Positions 49,466-60,893 of a stretch of 64,000 nucleotides of DNA are shown piece after piece. The notes beneath the pieces were generated by a model. It did no database searches. It was given only the letters and a program-made list of their open reading frames with translations, and was not told where the DNA came from. The DNA lies in the NCBI GenBank assembly GCA_949316495.1, contig OX439003.1:23126295-23190294 (forward strand). Direction: 5' to 3'. The position numbers and the translations under genes were made by a program. Origin of the DNA: Amphiduros pacificus. Lineage: Eukaryota > Annelida > Polychaeta > Phyllodocida > Hesionidae. Within the stretch, counting starts at the first letter, position 1; every line of letters starts with the position of its first letter.

Positions 49466-49565
49466 CTGAGTATATATTAGCAGATATGAAGGTTGCGGCC
49501 CAAGGTCTTGAAGGTCACACAAAATTATATTGAAGCAAATGTCTAGAATACTATTCAACAAGACA

Positions 49566-51530
49566 ATATGACTGAACTAATGATGTTTTTAACTATCTTT
49601 AAACAATTTAAAAGATGACCTCATCAATCTCATCATGTTTCGGAAATGAATGATTTTTATCAAATATCAGTGGCAATGAACTGATATCGTTCAGACTTGA
49701 CCTATGTTTGACAGTCAGAATTTTAAAGGCCTTTTTTTCTTATTTGTGCATATTTATATTATAAAATTTGTTTGTTTATCATCTTATATTACAACAATTT
49801 CTCTTGAAGAGCACATAATGTTAATGTTAAGTTAAAAGAAAATGTGAAGTTAAAAGAAAAATACAAAAAAATAGCATACAGCATGAAGAGTTAATAGATA
49901 CACTATGTAATATGAAGAGACATCAGAATCTCAGTTATAAACACTCTCATAAAGTCTCAGTCATATGATGCTCCTCCTATTGCATGCTTATTATGGAAGG
50001 TTAAAAGGCAACATGTCCTTGATCAGCCTCCTGCTAATGCTTTGGCATTAAGTCATATCTATAATTGTCTTTGATTACTGAGATTGCAATTAAGCCATAT
50101 TTGGAAGAAAAAGCTTTCCATATTCAAAGCATTGATGGGATTTGCCAAATTGGGATGTTTTTATTTTTGTAAAAAAAAGGATTCAGAGTGATACCCATGT
50201 TGAAGCATATCAAACCTGCGCAATAGCCCATACAATATCTGTAATAAGCTTAACTGGTTGGTGGAGATACTTTTTCTTTAATAAATAAGATATTATTTTT
50301 TAAAGACTTTTAATTTGTTCTCATGTATCACCTGAGAATTCACTCAGTAATTACACCCAAGATAAAGTACAAAGATAAAGGTCCTTTTTTTCATGTGAAG
50401 CAGTCGTAAACCAGTATTCAGCCTGTCTTAGAATTTTATTGAACCTGAATGCTGCAGAGAGAAAAGGTCTGTGGTAGTGAGAATTATTTTCAATGAATAA
50501 ACAAATGGAGCTGCTGATATTAGCAGAAAGGTTAGTACCAATTTTGGGTATTTTGATTGTGACCTTGATTTGGCGACATGGCAGTCATAAAATTGTCTGC
50601 CTTGATCAACAGGAAGAAGGGGAAATGGTAAAAGTGTGTTCTGTCACAGAGTTAAGGGCAAACCTGTTACAACAAACTGCCATTTATCATGCCAATGGGT
50701 TGTTTTTGACCATGAATAATTATTGCCCATAATGAATGATGCCAGTGAGAAGACAAAAACTGTGTTATCCTATTAATTGCAACATGCATTCCCTTGTGTG
50801 GAGTTTCCAGAGAATGTTGTTGGTTCCAACATCGCACATATCTGTTTGCAAGCTCCTTTGGCAGCCTCTCCCATGCTATGGGCACATTTCAGTGGGCTGA
50901 CATGAAATTTGGGTATTTAGGCTAAGTTTTACGACTTTTAATTAGTATGAGTAAAAGAGGAAAAAAACCATTAGCTGAGGACATACCCTAAAAAACTACT
51001 TTAGCACGATCATCACTGACACAGTGTGTCACAAAATTTAGTGTGTAGAATTACAATGTTTTTTTTCCACCTTTCAAATAGAAATGTAAAGAGAGGCAGA
51101 CAAATTGATATCATTAGATATCATCCACATAGAATATCAATCTGGTCTGTAGCAAGGGTGATTTGGCCAGCAGGTAGAAGTTTGTGTTTACTGTTGGTGA
51201 TACAGAGAGATGAACGAGTTCATTTAATTACTCAGCTGGGTGATGGATGCAAACACACTGTCTTTACTCACATAAATAACACTGGTCTTTGTTATAGCAG
51301 ACCCACAGAAACTGTTGCTTCACAGACCTGATTAGTGGAGTGGATTGCAAATGGAACAACATTGGCTAGAATCTCCAAAATCTTGAAAGTGGGTTTCAAG
51401 GTAGAGTTCAGTAGATATACAGTGTTACATGCCACCATCAGGTTTAGAAATAAGGTTTTCCTTAGAAATAAGAAACTTTACTGTAAATTATTGTCCGTAA
51501 ATTATATGAGATGAAGAATATTTCAAGGAT
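49566..51530. other. unique AT-rich DNA
   Basis: No feature. Open frames at 50493-50732 (plus), 50667-50885 (minus) and 51026-51331 (plus) lack motifs and splice support. Confidence 0.35.
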
Positions 51531-51539
51531 TTTGTTTGT

Positions 51540-51795
51540 TTCTTTGTTTGAGGTTTTACATCACGTTCACCATTATTTCAGTCATCGCGTGATGAGACCT
51601 ACTTGTTGCAGAAATAGTGCTGCCTCACTGAATTGTCATATTGCAAGTCCTTGACATGACAACCCACTCGGTCACAGCTTTATGAGGACAGTGGGTTAAT
51701 CCTTTGGCATGGACATTAGCTCATATGTTGTATTGTAACATGAATTCAACCTCGGCATGGGTGGGGATCAAACCCATGCTGTTTCAAGGAATACT
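51540..51795 (-). mobile_element. decayed tRNA-related SINE, mollusc-like
   Basis: The stretch has GTTTTACATCACGTTCACCA and TTTCAGTCATCGCGTGATGA near its left end and GGGTGGGGATCAAACCCATG near its right end. This resembles SINE families common in molluscs, which carry GTTTTACGyCrC...TTTCAG at one end and a tRNA-like GGGGATCGAACCC at the other. Read on the minus strand, the right end gives ATGGGTTTGATCCCC, close to a Pol III B box (GGTTCGANNCC). The element is diverged and probably old. Family assignment is from memory of the consensus and needs checking. Confidence 0.55.
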
Positions 51796-51799
51796 AAAA

Positions 51800-53700
51800 A
51801 AAAGTCAGTTGTAAAGTGTGAGATACACTTCAGACAAAGGGAACCAACTCAATATGGTCTCCCATTGACTTGGTATGAGGTAAATAATAGAAAATCCAAC
51901 ATTGATAAAATATATTAATCTTATTTGCACAACTTACAAAATTAATTTAAATGAGTTGAATTAATACTCTGCAAGTATGACTGTGTCTGTTCGAGGAAAC
52001 CACACTCAGTACAAACTTCTTTTTAGTAGCCAATAAGTGCTGAGTCTAGTATTTAGTAATAACATGCCTAATTGGTGTCATTTTTATGATTAGAAAGTGA
52101 GTACAACAATAAATTAGTTAAGATATTAGTGAAATGTATAGCAAAAAAGGCAGACAAAAATAGTCATGGGATGAACCATTAATTTTCAAGAAGGACAAGA
52201 AGAAAAATCCTAATTTTTTTTCTTTTTCGATAAGGCTAATGATATACGTTTCCAGCAAGATATTCTGATATCCCCCCAAATTATAATTTTCCTGTCTAAA
52301 TTAATTTAGAACATTTATGAAACAGGCATGTCCACTTATATGGTTGTAGCATTGTGCATGAGCATGTCCAAGAGGCAACCAAAAACAGCCTTATGTTATG
52401 TCATTCTCAGGATTTCCGAAATGCTATTTAAAAAAAAAAAATTTGCTCTAGGAAAATTTTGAGCTGATATATTAAATGTTAACCTCTAAAACAACTTTCT
52501 AGACTTGCAACAATGTTTAAATATGTCATACTTTTTTGGGATAAAGCCAGTCTAAAATCACCTTATAAATACAAACTATTTCTGTCCTGTTCAGGGCTAT
52601 TAATACCCTCCATAGCAGGACTTCTCTATTATATCAGTCCTTGCCACCAAAGGTATGAAGGTGCGCACAGAATCAACTGCAAGTCATCAGTATTCATAAA
52701 AGTTTGGCTGTGAATTGATTGGTGGGACATAAATGATAACTGTACTGATTGGTTAGTTTATGTGTCAGATACCTGATTACAATTTATGACCTGATGTTGG
52801 TCAACTAAAATTTGATAATATTTTTGTGAGCAAGGCAAGTATTTATAACTTGGGGAATTCCAAATTTAGAATGATATCAAATATAGGGCAATGACTGCAG
52901 AGGTAGTAATTGAATACCACCCCTGTAATGCAGAGCAGGCTATTATTTTGTTTTCTGTTGATATGCTTTTGTAGAGATATGACAATTTTTATGTTAATAC
53001 ATTTTTTGCAGAGATAAAATGGAAAAACATATTTCAGGACCATTTGTTCTCTTTCTTGGGTTTCACCACTTGACACCATTATTTAATCATTAACATAAAA
53101 TAAAGAGTTTATAGAGTTTAAAGTCAAAAGTATTCTAAACTGTACACTCTAAAAACTATGCATTTGTTTCTAAATAGATATTTTGTAAGCCCAGTATAAA
53201 TGACAGAATCAAATAAATTGACTACAAATATCAGCAGTATTTTTATTACTAATATAAACTACTATAATATCCGGTATCATATATAGATATTACATATTGC
53301 CAAAATAACCACTTAAAATAAAATATACAAATTATTAATAAACAAACACAGTAAGACAGTGATGAGCCTATGCTAGTGAACACCACTGTTTATTGTACAT
53401 TTTCTATACTGAGAACCTGTCACAACTTGTAGCATTCTGACAATAGTGTCGTTTCCAGTTTAAGTTATGTATATAGATATAATGTGTTCAGCCTAAAGCC
53501 TGAATACTGTCCAATGTGATTCTACTGCATCTGAAATGATTGTAGATTGCACAATAAATGTGTGATAAATATTTGAAAATTTTAAAAACTGCATAAAAGA
53601 GATGTTCAGTCCATGTGACATTCCTATAATCCTTTCTTGACACTGTGGCTTTCAAATATAAAGTTTAAACCATATATTTTGTATCAGGGTGGCTTTATAT
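51800..53700. other. unique AT-rich DNA, includes 3' flank of the glycosyltransferase
   Basis: No gene seen. For the minus-strand glycosyltransferase, the first AATAAA on its strand lies at 53389-53394, about 315 bases after the stop, giving a plausible 3' UTR end. Confidence 0.4.
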
Positions 53701-53707
53701 ATCTGTA

Positions 53708-54853
53708 TCAAAAACTTGGTATTGTTACTTTTGGAACATATTTTTTTATATCAAATGAGGGTGTTGTTCTCTTCCATGTTGGACTCTTCATGATTACATG
53801 ATACCAATGATGGTTGGCATAAGAGATTGGCCTTGGTTTGTTCTGATATCCTCTCTTTTTCATTTCCTCACAAATGCGCCAATATTTTGGTTTCGTGCCT
53901 GGTGGTATCTTTTTGCAGTAAGTATTAAATCTTGAAGTATGCATCTTGTCATATGTTGGCAGGAAATAGTCAGGACTTACTACTTTAACCCTGTTCTCTT
54001 CCTTTTGTTTGCTCTTATTATATACCATATAGCTTGCGTCCAGGAAGAATGGTCCCGTGGCATGCAGAACATCCCTCTGCTTGGCTGAAGCTGGCAGGCG
54101 TCTGATGGTCAAATTATAAAACGGATGATTTGGTTTACATGCCAATATAGTCGTCATCACCTCAGACCGGGACCTCTTGTATAATAAATAGGGATGCTCA
54201 TATGTTTCATCACTTAAAAAACAATTATATTTAAAGGTCCATTCATCTATGTTCTTTAGGCATTCCATATCTAAATCCACATACACTCCTCCATATTTCT
54301 CCATTATGAAATACCTCATTGCATCTGATTTCTTTATCATCTGTGGGTATTTTTTGTACATGGCCAGATACTGAGGATAATATTTGGTTATCAACTGCGT
54401 CACTTCCTTTGGTGTCCAGAACCAATATTCCCAGTCTGGGTGCATGTGTACCCAGGATAAAATCCAGTTTTTGAACACATTTGGTACCATGTGACTGTCC
54501 CAAGTCTGGTGCAGGATATGAGGTATCTTTGGCTTCACTGCCGGCGAAGAGTTCGGTGTAGGCTTCTCGCTTGTGTTCTGAGATCCATGGGAGTAATTCT
54601 GAGATCCATTAGAATAATTCTGAGTTCCATTAGAATAATTCTGAGATCCATTGGAGTAATTCTGAGATCCATTGATATCCATTTTTCCAGTAGATTCAAA
54701 TATCCTGGTTATGTTTCCCCACAATAGATTCCTAGAATCTGTACTTTCCTCAAGTAATCCATTTTTAAAGATAATTAGGGAAGTTATTATGCATAAAAAA
54801 ATGATAAAAAGTTTAGTAAAATATCTTCGAAAGTTCCAATGATTCAGAGCCAT
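53708..54853 (-). CDS. GT32 / DXD-type glycosyltransferase, Golgi type II membrane protein
   Basis: Complete intronless coding sequence of 381 codons. Residues 13-29 are one hydrophobic anchor after a short N-terminal cytoplasmic tail, so the enzyme is probably Golgi-lumenal. A Ser/Asn-rich stem follows (residues 61-95). The catalytic domain starts at IPHILHQTWD (110-119) with HPDWEYWFW (138-146), then KSDAMRYFIMEKYGGVYVDL (175-194) and the metal- and nucleotide-sugar-binding DXD at D193-L-D195. This order is diagnostic of the sugar-transferase DXD family (Pfam Gly_transf_sug, CAZy GT32), which includes fungal OCH1 and inositol-phosphoceramide mannosyltransferases and relates to animal alpha-1,4 GalT/GlcNAcT enzymes. 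Donor and acceptor cannot be deduced. The length fits the family. The start has G at +4, and an acceptor-like TGAATTTAG lies ten bases upstream, so a 5' UTR intron is possible. It has no partner genes nearby. Confidence 0.95.
   Translation of the reverse strand: MALNHWNFRRYFTKLFIIFLCIITSLIIFKNGLLEESTDSRNLLWGNITRIFESTGKMDINGSQNYSNGSQNYSNGTQNYSNGSQNYSHGSQNTSEKPTPNSSPAVKPKIPHILHQTWDSHMVPNVFKNWILSWVHMHPDWEYWFWTPKEVTQLITKYYPQYLAMYKKYPQMIKKSDAMRYFIMEKYGGVYVDLDMECLKNIDEWTFKYNCFLSDETYEHPYLLYKRSRSEVMTTILACKPNHPFYNLTIRRLPASAKQRDVLHATGPFFLDASYMVYNKSKQKEENRVKVVSPDYFLPTYDKMHTSRFNTYCKKIPPGTKPKYWRICEEMKKRGYQNKPRPISYANHHWYHVIMKSPTWKRTTPSFDIKKYVPKVTIPSF
54578..54673 (-). repeat. 21-bp repeat inside the coding sequence, glycan-acceptor stem
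   Basis: Inside the glycosyltransferase, a 21-base unit encoding NGSQNYS is repeated about four and a half times (residues 61-92). Each unit holds two N-glycosylation sequons (NGS or NGT, and NYS). It makes the stem a dense array of potential N-glycans and is probably length-variable. Confidence 0.93.
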
Positions 54854-54859
54854 AACACA

Positions 54860-55685
54860 ACCCTAAATTCAGTCATACAAGATTCATTTACAAACTTATA
54901 TTTGAACTTGCCTGTACTCACATGTTTGTTCGTCACAGTGGAAGTGTCAAGGATTTTGTTTGCCACACTGTTTTGTTTAATCATTAAATCTGTCCCCATT
55001 CCATTTTTCAGAGTTAAATAATACTATTAGAACAAATTTAATGTTCACAAGCAAGCATGTTTTATAAATCTTCTTAACAGAAGCCCTTAACTTACATGTA
55101 CTCCAAATAGAAAGCTGACAATTGACCTTCAGACCTAGTACAAATACTATTAATGATTGGATTTGGTAAAGATTAATATTACAAAGCTTGCAGGGTTAAG
55201 AGTGAATTGATTGGTGGGGACAGTCTTGGTGCTATCTTAAGCCCAATTATCTAGGTCAGAAACTTACTAAGCTGACCAGATTAAGAATTATGTAAGTGAC
55301 CTTATATCATGTGAAGAAGTTTACACTCAGTCATTAAATAAACATTTTATTTTTGTTCAGCAATAAATGAAACTTGTTCTTGTAAAAAAAGATTTGCAAG
55401 AATGACCAGTATTTGACAAAGTTTTTCATAATTTGTTTTTTTTTTCCAGTTTTTATCATGAGATGAATATGTTTGGCATATATCATCTGAATATTAAATG
55501 TGATTTACCAAAATATAATTGATTCATGGATGTTATATACTTTTGAATATCCCATCAGTTAGAAATATAAATATATATGATATTCTCTTTACCAAAATAT
55601 ACTAATATTTGCTGATATCAACAAAAAATTAAATAAATAAATAGATAAATTGATCTGTCAAGACTGTTTGCTCTACGTATTAAAT
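54860..55685. other. 5' flank of the glycosyltransferase, AT-rich
   Basis: No exon, repeat or clear promoter motif. Very AT-rich after 55400. Confidence 0.35.
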
Positions 55686-55689
55686 ATGT

Positions 55690-58600
55690 TCATGGTTTGA
55701 CGGAGCCAGACAGGAGTGAGGGATTGTATAGGTTGATGTAGAGTAGACAGGAGCGAGGAATGGTATAGGTTAATGTAGAGTAGACAGGAGTGAGGGATGG
55801 TATAGGTTAATGTGGAGTAGACAGGAGTGAGGGATGGTATAGATTAGTGTGGAGTAGACAGGAGTGTGGGATGGTATAGGTTAATGTAGAGTAGACAGGA
55901 GTGAGGGATGGTATAGGTTAATGTAGAGTAGACAGGAGTGAGGGATGGTATAGGTTAATGTAGAGTAGACAGGAGTGAGGGATGGTATAGGTTAGTGTGG
56001 AGTAGACAGGAGTGAGGGATGGTATAGGTTAGTGTGGAGTAGACAGGAGTGAGGGATGGTATAGGTTAATGTGGAGTTGACAGGAGTGAGGCATGGAATA
56101 GGTTAATGTAGAGTAGACAGGAGTGAGGGATTGTATAGGTTAATGTGGAGTAGACAGGAGTGAGGGATGGTATAGGTTAATGTGGAGTAGACAGGAGTGA
56201 GGGATGGTATAGGTTAGTGTAGAGTAGACAGGAGTGAGGGATTGTATAGGTTAATGTGGAGTAGACAGGAGTGAGGGATGGTATAGGTTAATGTGGAGTA
56301 GACAGGAGTGAGGGATGGTATAGGTTAGTGTAGAGTAGACAGGAGTGAGGGATTGTATAGGTTAATGTGGAGTAGACAGGAGTGAGGCATGGTATAGGTT
56401 AATGTAGAGTAGACACGAGTGAGGGATGGTATAGGTTAATGTGGAGTAGACAGGAGTGAGGGATGGTATAGGTTAGTGTGGAGTAGACAGGAGTGAGGGA
56501 TGGTATAGGCTAATGTGGAGTAGACAGGAGTGAGGCATGGTATAGGTTAATGTGGAGTAGACAGGAGTGAGGGATTGTATAGGTTGATGTAGAGTAGACA
56601 GGAGTGAGGGATTGTATAGGTTAATGTGGAGTAGACAGGAGTGAGGGATTGTATAGGTTAATGTGGAGTAGACAGGAGTGAGGGATGGTATGGGTTGATG
56701 TAGAGTAGACAGGAGTGAGGGATTGTATAGGTTGATGTAGAGTAGACAGGAGTGAGGGATGGTATGGGTTGATGTAGAGTAGACAGGAGTGAGGGATGGT
56801 ATAGGTTGATGTAGAGTAGACAGGAGTGAGGGATGGTATAGGTTAATGTAGAATAGATAAGAGTGAGGGATTGTATAGGTTGATGTAGAGTAGACAGGAG
56901 TGAGGGATTGTATAGGTTGATGTAGAGTAGACAGGAGTGAGGGATTGTATAGGTTAATGTGGAGTAGACAGGAGTGAGGGATGGTATGGGTTGATGTAGA
57001 GTAGACAGGAGTGAGGGATGGTATAGGTTAATGTAGAATAGATAAGAGTGAGGGATGGTATGGGTTGATGTAGAGTAGACAGGAGTGAGGGATAATATAG
57101 GTTGATGTAGAGTAGACAGGAGTGAGGGGTGGTATGGGTTGATGTGGAGTAGACAGGAGTGAGGGGTGGTATGGGTTGATGTAGAGTAGACAGGAGTGAG
57201 GGATGGTATAGGTTAATGTGGAGTAGACAGGAGTGTGGGATGGTATAGGTTAATGTAGAGTAGACAGGAGTGAGGGATGGTATAGGTTAATGTAGAGTAG
57301 ACAGGAGTGAGGGATGGTATAGGTTAATGTAGAGTAGACAGGAGTGAGGGATGGTATAGGTTAGTGTGGAGTAGACAGGAGTGAGGGATGGTATAGGTTA
57401 GTGTGGAGTAGACAGGAGTGAGGGATGGTATAGGTTAATGTGGAGTAGACAGGAGTGAGGCATGGAATAGGTTAATGTAGAGTAGACAGGAGTGAGGGAT
57501 TGTATAGGTTAATGTGGAGTAGACAGGAGTGAGGGATGGTATAGGTTAATGTGGAGTAGACAGGAGTGAGGGATGGTATAGGTTAGTGTAGAGTAGACAG
57601 GAGTGAGGGATTGTATAGGTTAATGTGGAGTAGACAGGAGTGAGGGATGGTATAGGTTAATGTGGAGTAGACAGGAGTGAGGGATGGTATAGGTTAGTGT
57701 AGAGTAGACAGGAGTGAGGGATTGTATAGGTTAATGTGGAGTAGACAGGAGTGAGGCATGGTATAGGTTAATGTAGAGTAGACAGGAGTGAGGGATGGTA
57801 TAGGTTAATGTGGAGTAGACAGGAGTGAGGGATGGTATAGGTTAGTGTGGAGTAGACAGGAGTGAGGGATGGTATAGGTTAATGTGGAGTAGACAGGAGT
57901 GAGGCATGGTATAGGTTAATGTGGAGTAGACAGGAGTGAGGGATTGTATAGGTTGATGTAGAGTAGACAGGAGTGAGGGATTGTATAGGTTAATGTGGAG
58001 TAGACAGGAGTGAGGGATGGTATAGGTTAATGTGGAGTAGACAGGAGTGAGGGATGATATAGGTTAATGTAGAGTAGACAGGAGTGAGGGATTGTATAGG
58101 TTAATGTGGAGTAGACAGGAGTGAGGCATGGTATAGGTTAATGTGGAGTAGACAGGAGTGAGGGATGGTATAGGTTGATGTAGAGTAGACAGAAGTGAGG
58201 GATTGTATAGGTTGATGTAGAGTAGACAGGAGTGAGGGATTGTATAGGTTAATGTGGAGTAGACAGGAGTGAGGGATGGTATGGGTTGATGTAGAGTAGA
58301 CAGGAGTGAGGGATTGTATAGGTTGATGTAGAGTAGACAGGAGTGAGGGATGGTATGGGTTGATGTAGAGTAGACAGGAGTGAGGGATGGTATGGGTTGA
58401 TGTAGAGTAGACAGGAGTGAGGGATGGTATAGGTTAATGTAGAATAGATAAGAGTGAGGGATTGTATAGGTTGATGTAGAGTAGACAGGAGTGAGGGATT
58501 GTATAGGTTGATGTAGAGTAGACAGGAGTGAGGGATTGTATAGGTTAATGTGGAGTAGACAGGAGTGAGGGATGGTATGGGTTGATGTAGAGTAGACAGG

Positions 58601-58820
58601 AGTGAGGGATGGTATAGGTTAATGTAGAATAGATAAGAGTGAGGGATGGTATGGGTTGATGTAGAGTAGACAGGAGTGAGGGATAATATAGGTTGATGTA
58701 GAGTAGACAGGAGTGAGGGGTGGTATGGGTTGATGTGGAGTAGACAGGAGTGAGGGGTGGTATGGGTTGATGTAGAGTAGACAGGAGTGAGGGATGGTAT
58801 GGGTTGATGTAGAGTAGATA
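55690..58820. repeat. 37-bp minisatellite, about 84 copies, with 1.4-1.6 kb higher-order duplication
   Basis: Unit GTAGACAGGAGTGAGGGATG then GTATAGGTTAATGTGGA, period 37. Rare variants recur in the same order at a fixed offset: GAGTGTGGGA at 55862 and 57231 and CATGGAATAG at 56092 and 57461 (offset 1369 = 37 x 37); GAATAGATAAGAG at 56851/58442 and 57036/58627 and GATAATATAGG at 57091/58682 (offset 1591 = 43 x 37). The right half is thus a recent copy of the left, with a six-unit length difference in between. A 249-codon minus-strand open frame (58249-58998) is repeat-derived. Confidence 0.97.
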
Positions 58821-58849
58821 GGAGAGGAGTCAGAGCCACACCTTGTAAT

Positions 58850-59320
58850 GAGACACACAATATGGGGCAGTTTATATGCAGCTTTATGTCGCAATCGCAT
58901 GTAAATTTGTCAGAAGTGGGTGCGTTGTAACCGGTCGTAAAGCCATGTCTTGGCGCATACAGATAGAATAGCTGTAGGCAAGGGATGTATCCTTTCAATC
59001 AGCTTGATCTGTGCCTTGCCCATCCCGTATCTTGTCTGCAAAATGTGTTTAAAATTGTATCAGATAAAAAATATGCCAACCTTCTGAGATATCACAAGTA
59101 ATGAAATTCAAAGTAAAGTCAATTTTTTTTTGGCAAATAAATTACTAAGAATATAAATAGACGATCATTTTAAGGCCTTATCATGTTTAATGGTTATTGC
59201 TCAATTTTTATGAATCTTTTTTTAAAGGATCCTCATGATCAATTTCTACTGTATATAATATCTGATTATTGAACAATAGCTGTTTAATGATCTGATCAGA
59301 ATACAGATGATTGGTGTGAA
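58850..59320. other. unique DNA between two arrays
   Basis: GC-balanced to about 59040, then AT-rich. No exon or RNA gene recognised. Confidence 0.35.
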
Positions 59321-59324
59321 ATTA

Positions 59325-60655
59325 AATGATGGTGAACCAGGATGAATGATGTGCAGACATGATGGGGAACCAGGATGAATGATGTGCAGACATGATGGGG
59401 AACCAGGATGAATGATGTGCAGACATGATAAGGGAGTGGATGATATGCAGAAATGATGGGGAACCAGGATGAATGATATGCATACATGATGAGGAACCAG
59501 GATGAATGATGTGCATACATGATGAGGAACTAGGATGAATGATATGTAGACATGATGGGGAATCAGGATGAATGATATGCATACATGATGAGGAACCAGG
59601 ATGAATGATATGCCTACATGATGAGGAACCAGGATGAATGATGTGCAGATACTGTATACCGAGAAAAATTCGCGCCTAGTTATTTTCGCGCCATCGCCGT
59701 TTAAGACAGGTTCGCGCCGTTTTATTTTCGCGAATTTTGGATTTCTAGTACATAATATTATCACAAATTACATTTTGCAGGTCGAGAGAACAGAACAAAA
59801 CAAAAAAATTCGAAACACTTTGTTTTGACTTTGTTCTCACTGATTCCAATTATCAGCGTTCACAGTTTTGCATTTCGTCTTTGTTTCCACTGCTTTGAGT
59901 CGTGTCTTCCCTTTTTGGCAGAAATGCTTTCACACGTGGATCGATCTTAATTGCGTTTTAAATGATAAATAAAGGTATATACATAATATTATCACAAATT
60001 ACGCTTTGCAGGTCAAGAACAGAACAAAACCATCCATTATTGCGCAATATATTAACTATCGTTTTCGCGCTAAAACAAGAGCCTCTTCCCGTCACTTCCG
60101 CCTTCCAAAATTGCGACCACGTGTTGTGTTGAGTTGTATCTTCCCTTTTTGACAGAAATGCCTTCACACATGGATCGATTTTAATTGCGTTTTAAATGAT
60201 AAATAAAGGTATTTACCCAATATTATCACAAATTATGCTTCGCAGGTCGAGAATTTATCCATGAAGTAAAACGTAAATATCATGTACGTGACGTCGCGGT
60301 AATTCATGTCCGCAACACGAGGAGAAGCCAGGGATCCATCATTGCGCAATATATTAATATTTCAATGCGTGTTGATAGACTCCAATTGTTTTCGCGCCAA
60401 AAATAAGAGCTTGTCCCCATCACTCCCGCTTTTTAACATGACGACCTCATATTGTGTAATGCATCTTCAATTTCGCGTCCATTTAATTTCGCGAATGACG
60501 TCCTGGCGCGAATTAACGCGAAAATAAAAAGGTCGCGAAAATTTGTCTGTATACAGTATTATAAGGGAGTGGATGATACGTAGACATGATGGGGAACCAG
60601 GATGAATGATATGCAGACATGATGGGGAACCAGGATGAATGATATGCAGACTATG
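59325..60655. repeat. 33-bp minisatellite interrupted by a transposon
   Basis: Unit GGGGAACCAGGATGAATGAT then GTGCAGACATGAT, period 33, in 59325-59649 (about 10 copies) and again in 60559-60655 (about 3 copies). A variant unit with ATAAGGGAGTGGATGATA occurs once on the left (about 59427) and directly at the right transposon junction, so the element landed inside the array. Confidence 0.93.
59650..60558. mobile_element. non-autonomous TIR transposon (MITE-like), CGCG-rich
   Basis: The left end reads TACTGTATACCGAGAAAAAT followed by TCGCG. The reverse complement of the right end reads TACTGTATACAGACAAATTT followed by TCGCG; 19 of 23 bases inside the TA match. The likely target duplication is TA, leaving an element of about 905 bases (59652-60556). 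The interior has repeated TTCGCGCC/GCGCGAA motifs and far more CpG than the region. It also carries three copies of a block of about 231 bases, marked by AATATTATCACAAATTA at 59754, 59985 and 60219, each followed by GCAGGTC. No transposase frame is present. A TA duplication fits Tc1/mariner-like movement, but the superfamily is not proven. Confidence 0.85.
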
Positions 60656-60724
60656 TAGATACATACAGATACATACATGTGTAACAGTGCTGGGAGCTGG
60701 GTGATCCAGGCCCAATGATTAGCT

Positions 60725-60893
60725 TCATGTTATGTCTGGACACTGAGAGATCAAAGGCGAGAAACTCATCTCAAGTTCAAACACTTGTTCTAATCTTGTT
60801 CTACACCCTTTAGAATGTTTCATGTGAAGTTCTTCAACTTTGTCAAGATATATGTTCCAGTAAGCTGCTGGATGTTTGGCTAATTGGTGCCAC
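60725..60893 (-). CDS. terminal exon of an unidentified minus-strand gene
   Basis: An outstanding acceptor (TTCTTTCCTTTTTTTCC then CTCATAG on the minus strand) precedes one base plus 55 codons and TGA at 60725-60727. Protein: WHQLAKHPAAYWNIYLDKVE, ELHMKHSKGCRTRLEQVFEL and EMSFSPLISQCPDIT. Helical, charged and clearly protein-like. The first base completes the AG left by the exon at 62687-62789 to give Arg, so the reading is CENCKR-WHQLAKH across the junction. The 33-bp array lies just downstream and no AATAAA is seen before it. I do not recognise the family; the CxxC followed by His residues might bind zinc (inference). Confidence 0.6.

Noticed and set aside
58249-58998. 249-codon minus-strand open frame rich in Ser, Tyr, His and Pro
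   Set aside because: It lies almost entirely in the 37-bp array, whose minus strand has few stops. The periodic peptide simply mirrors the DNA repeat.
59246-59764. 172-codon minus-strand frame with HIIHPGS-type repeats
   Set aside because: It is made by the 33-bp array and runs into the transposon end. No independent coding signal.
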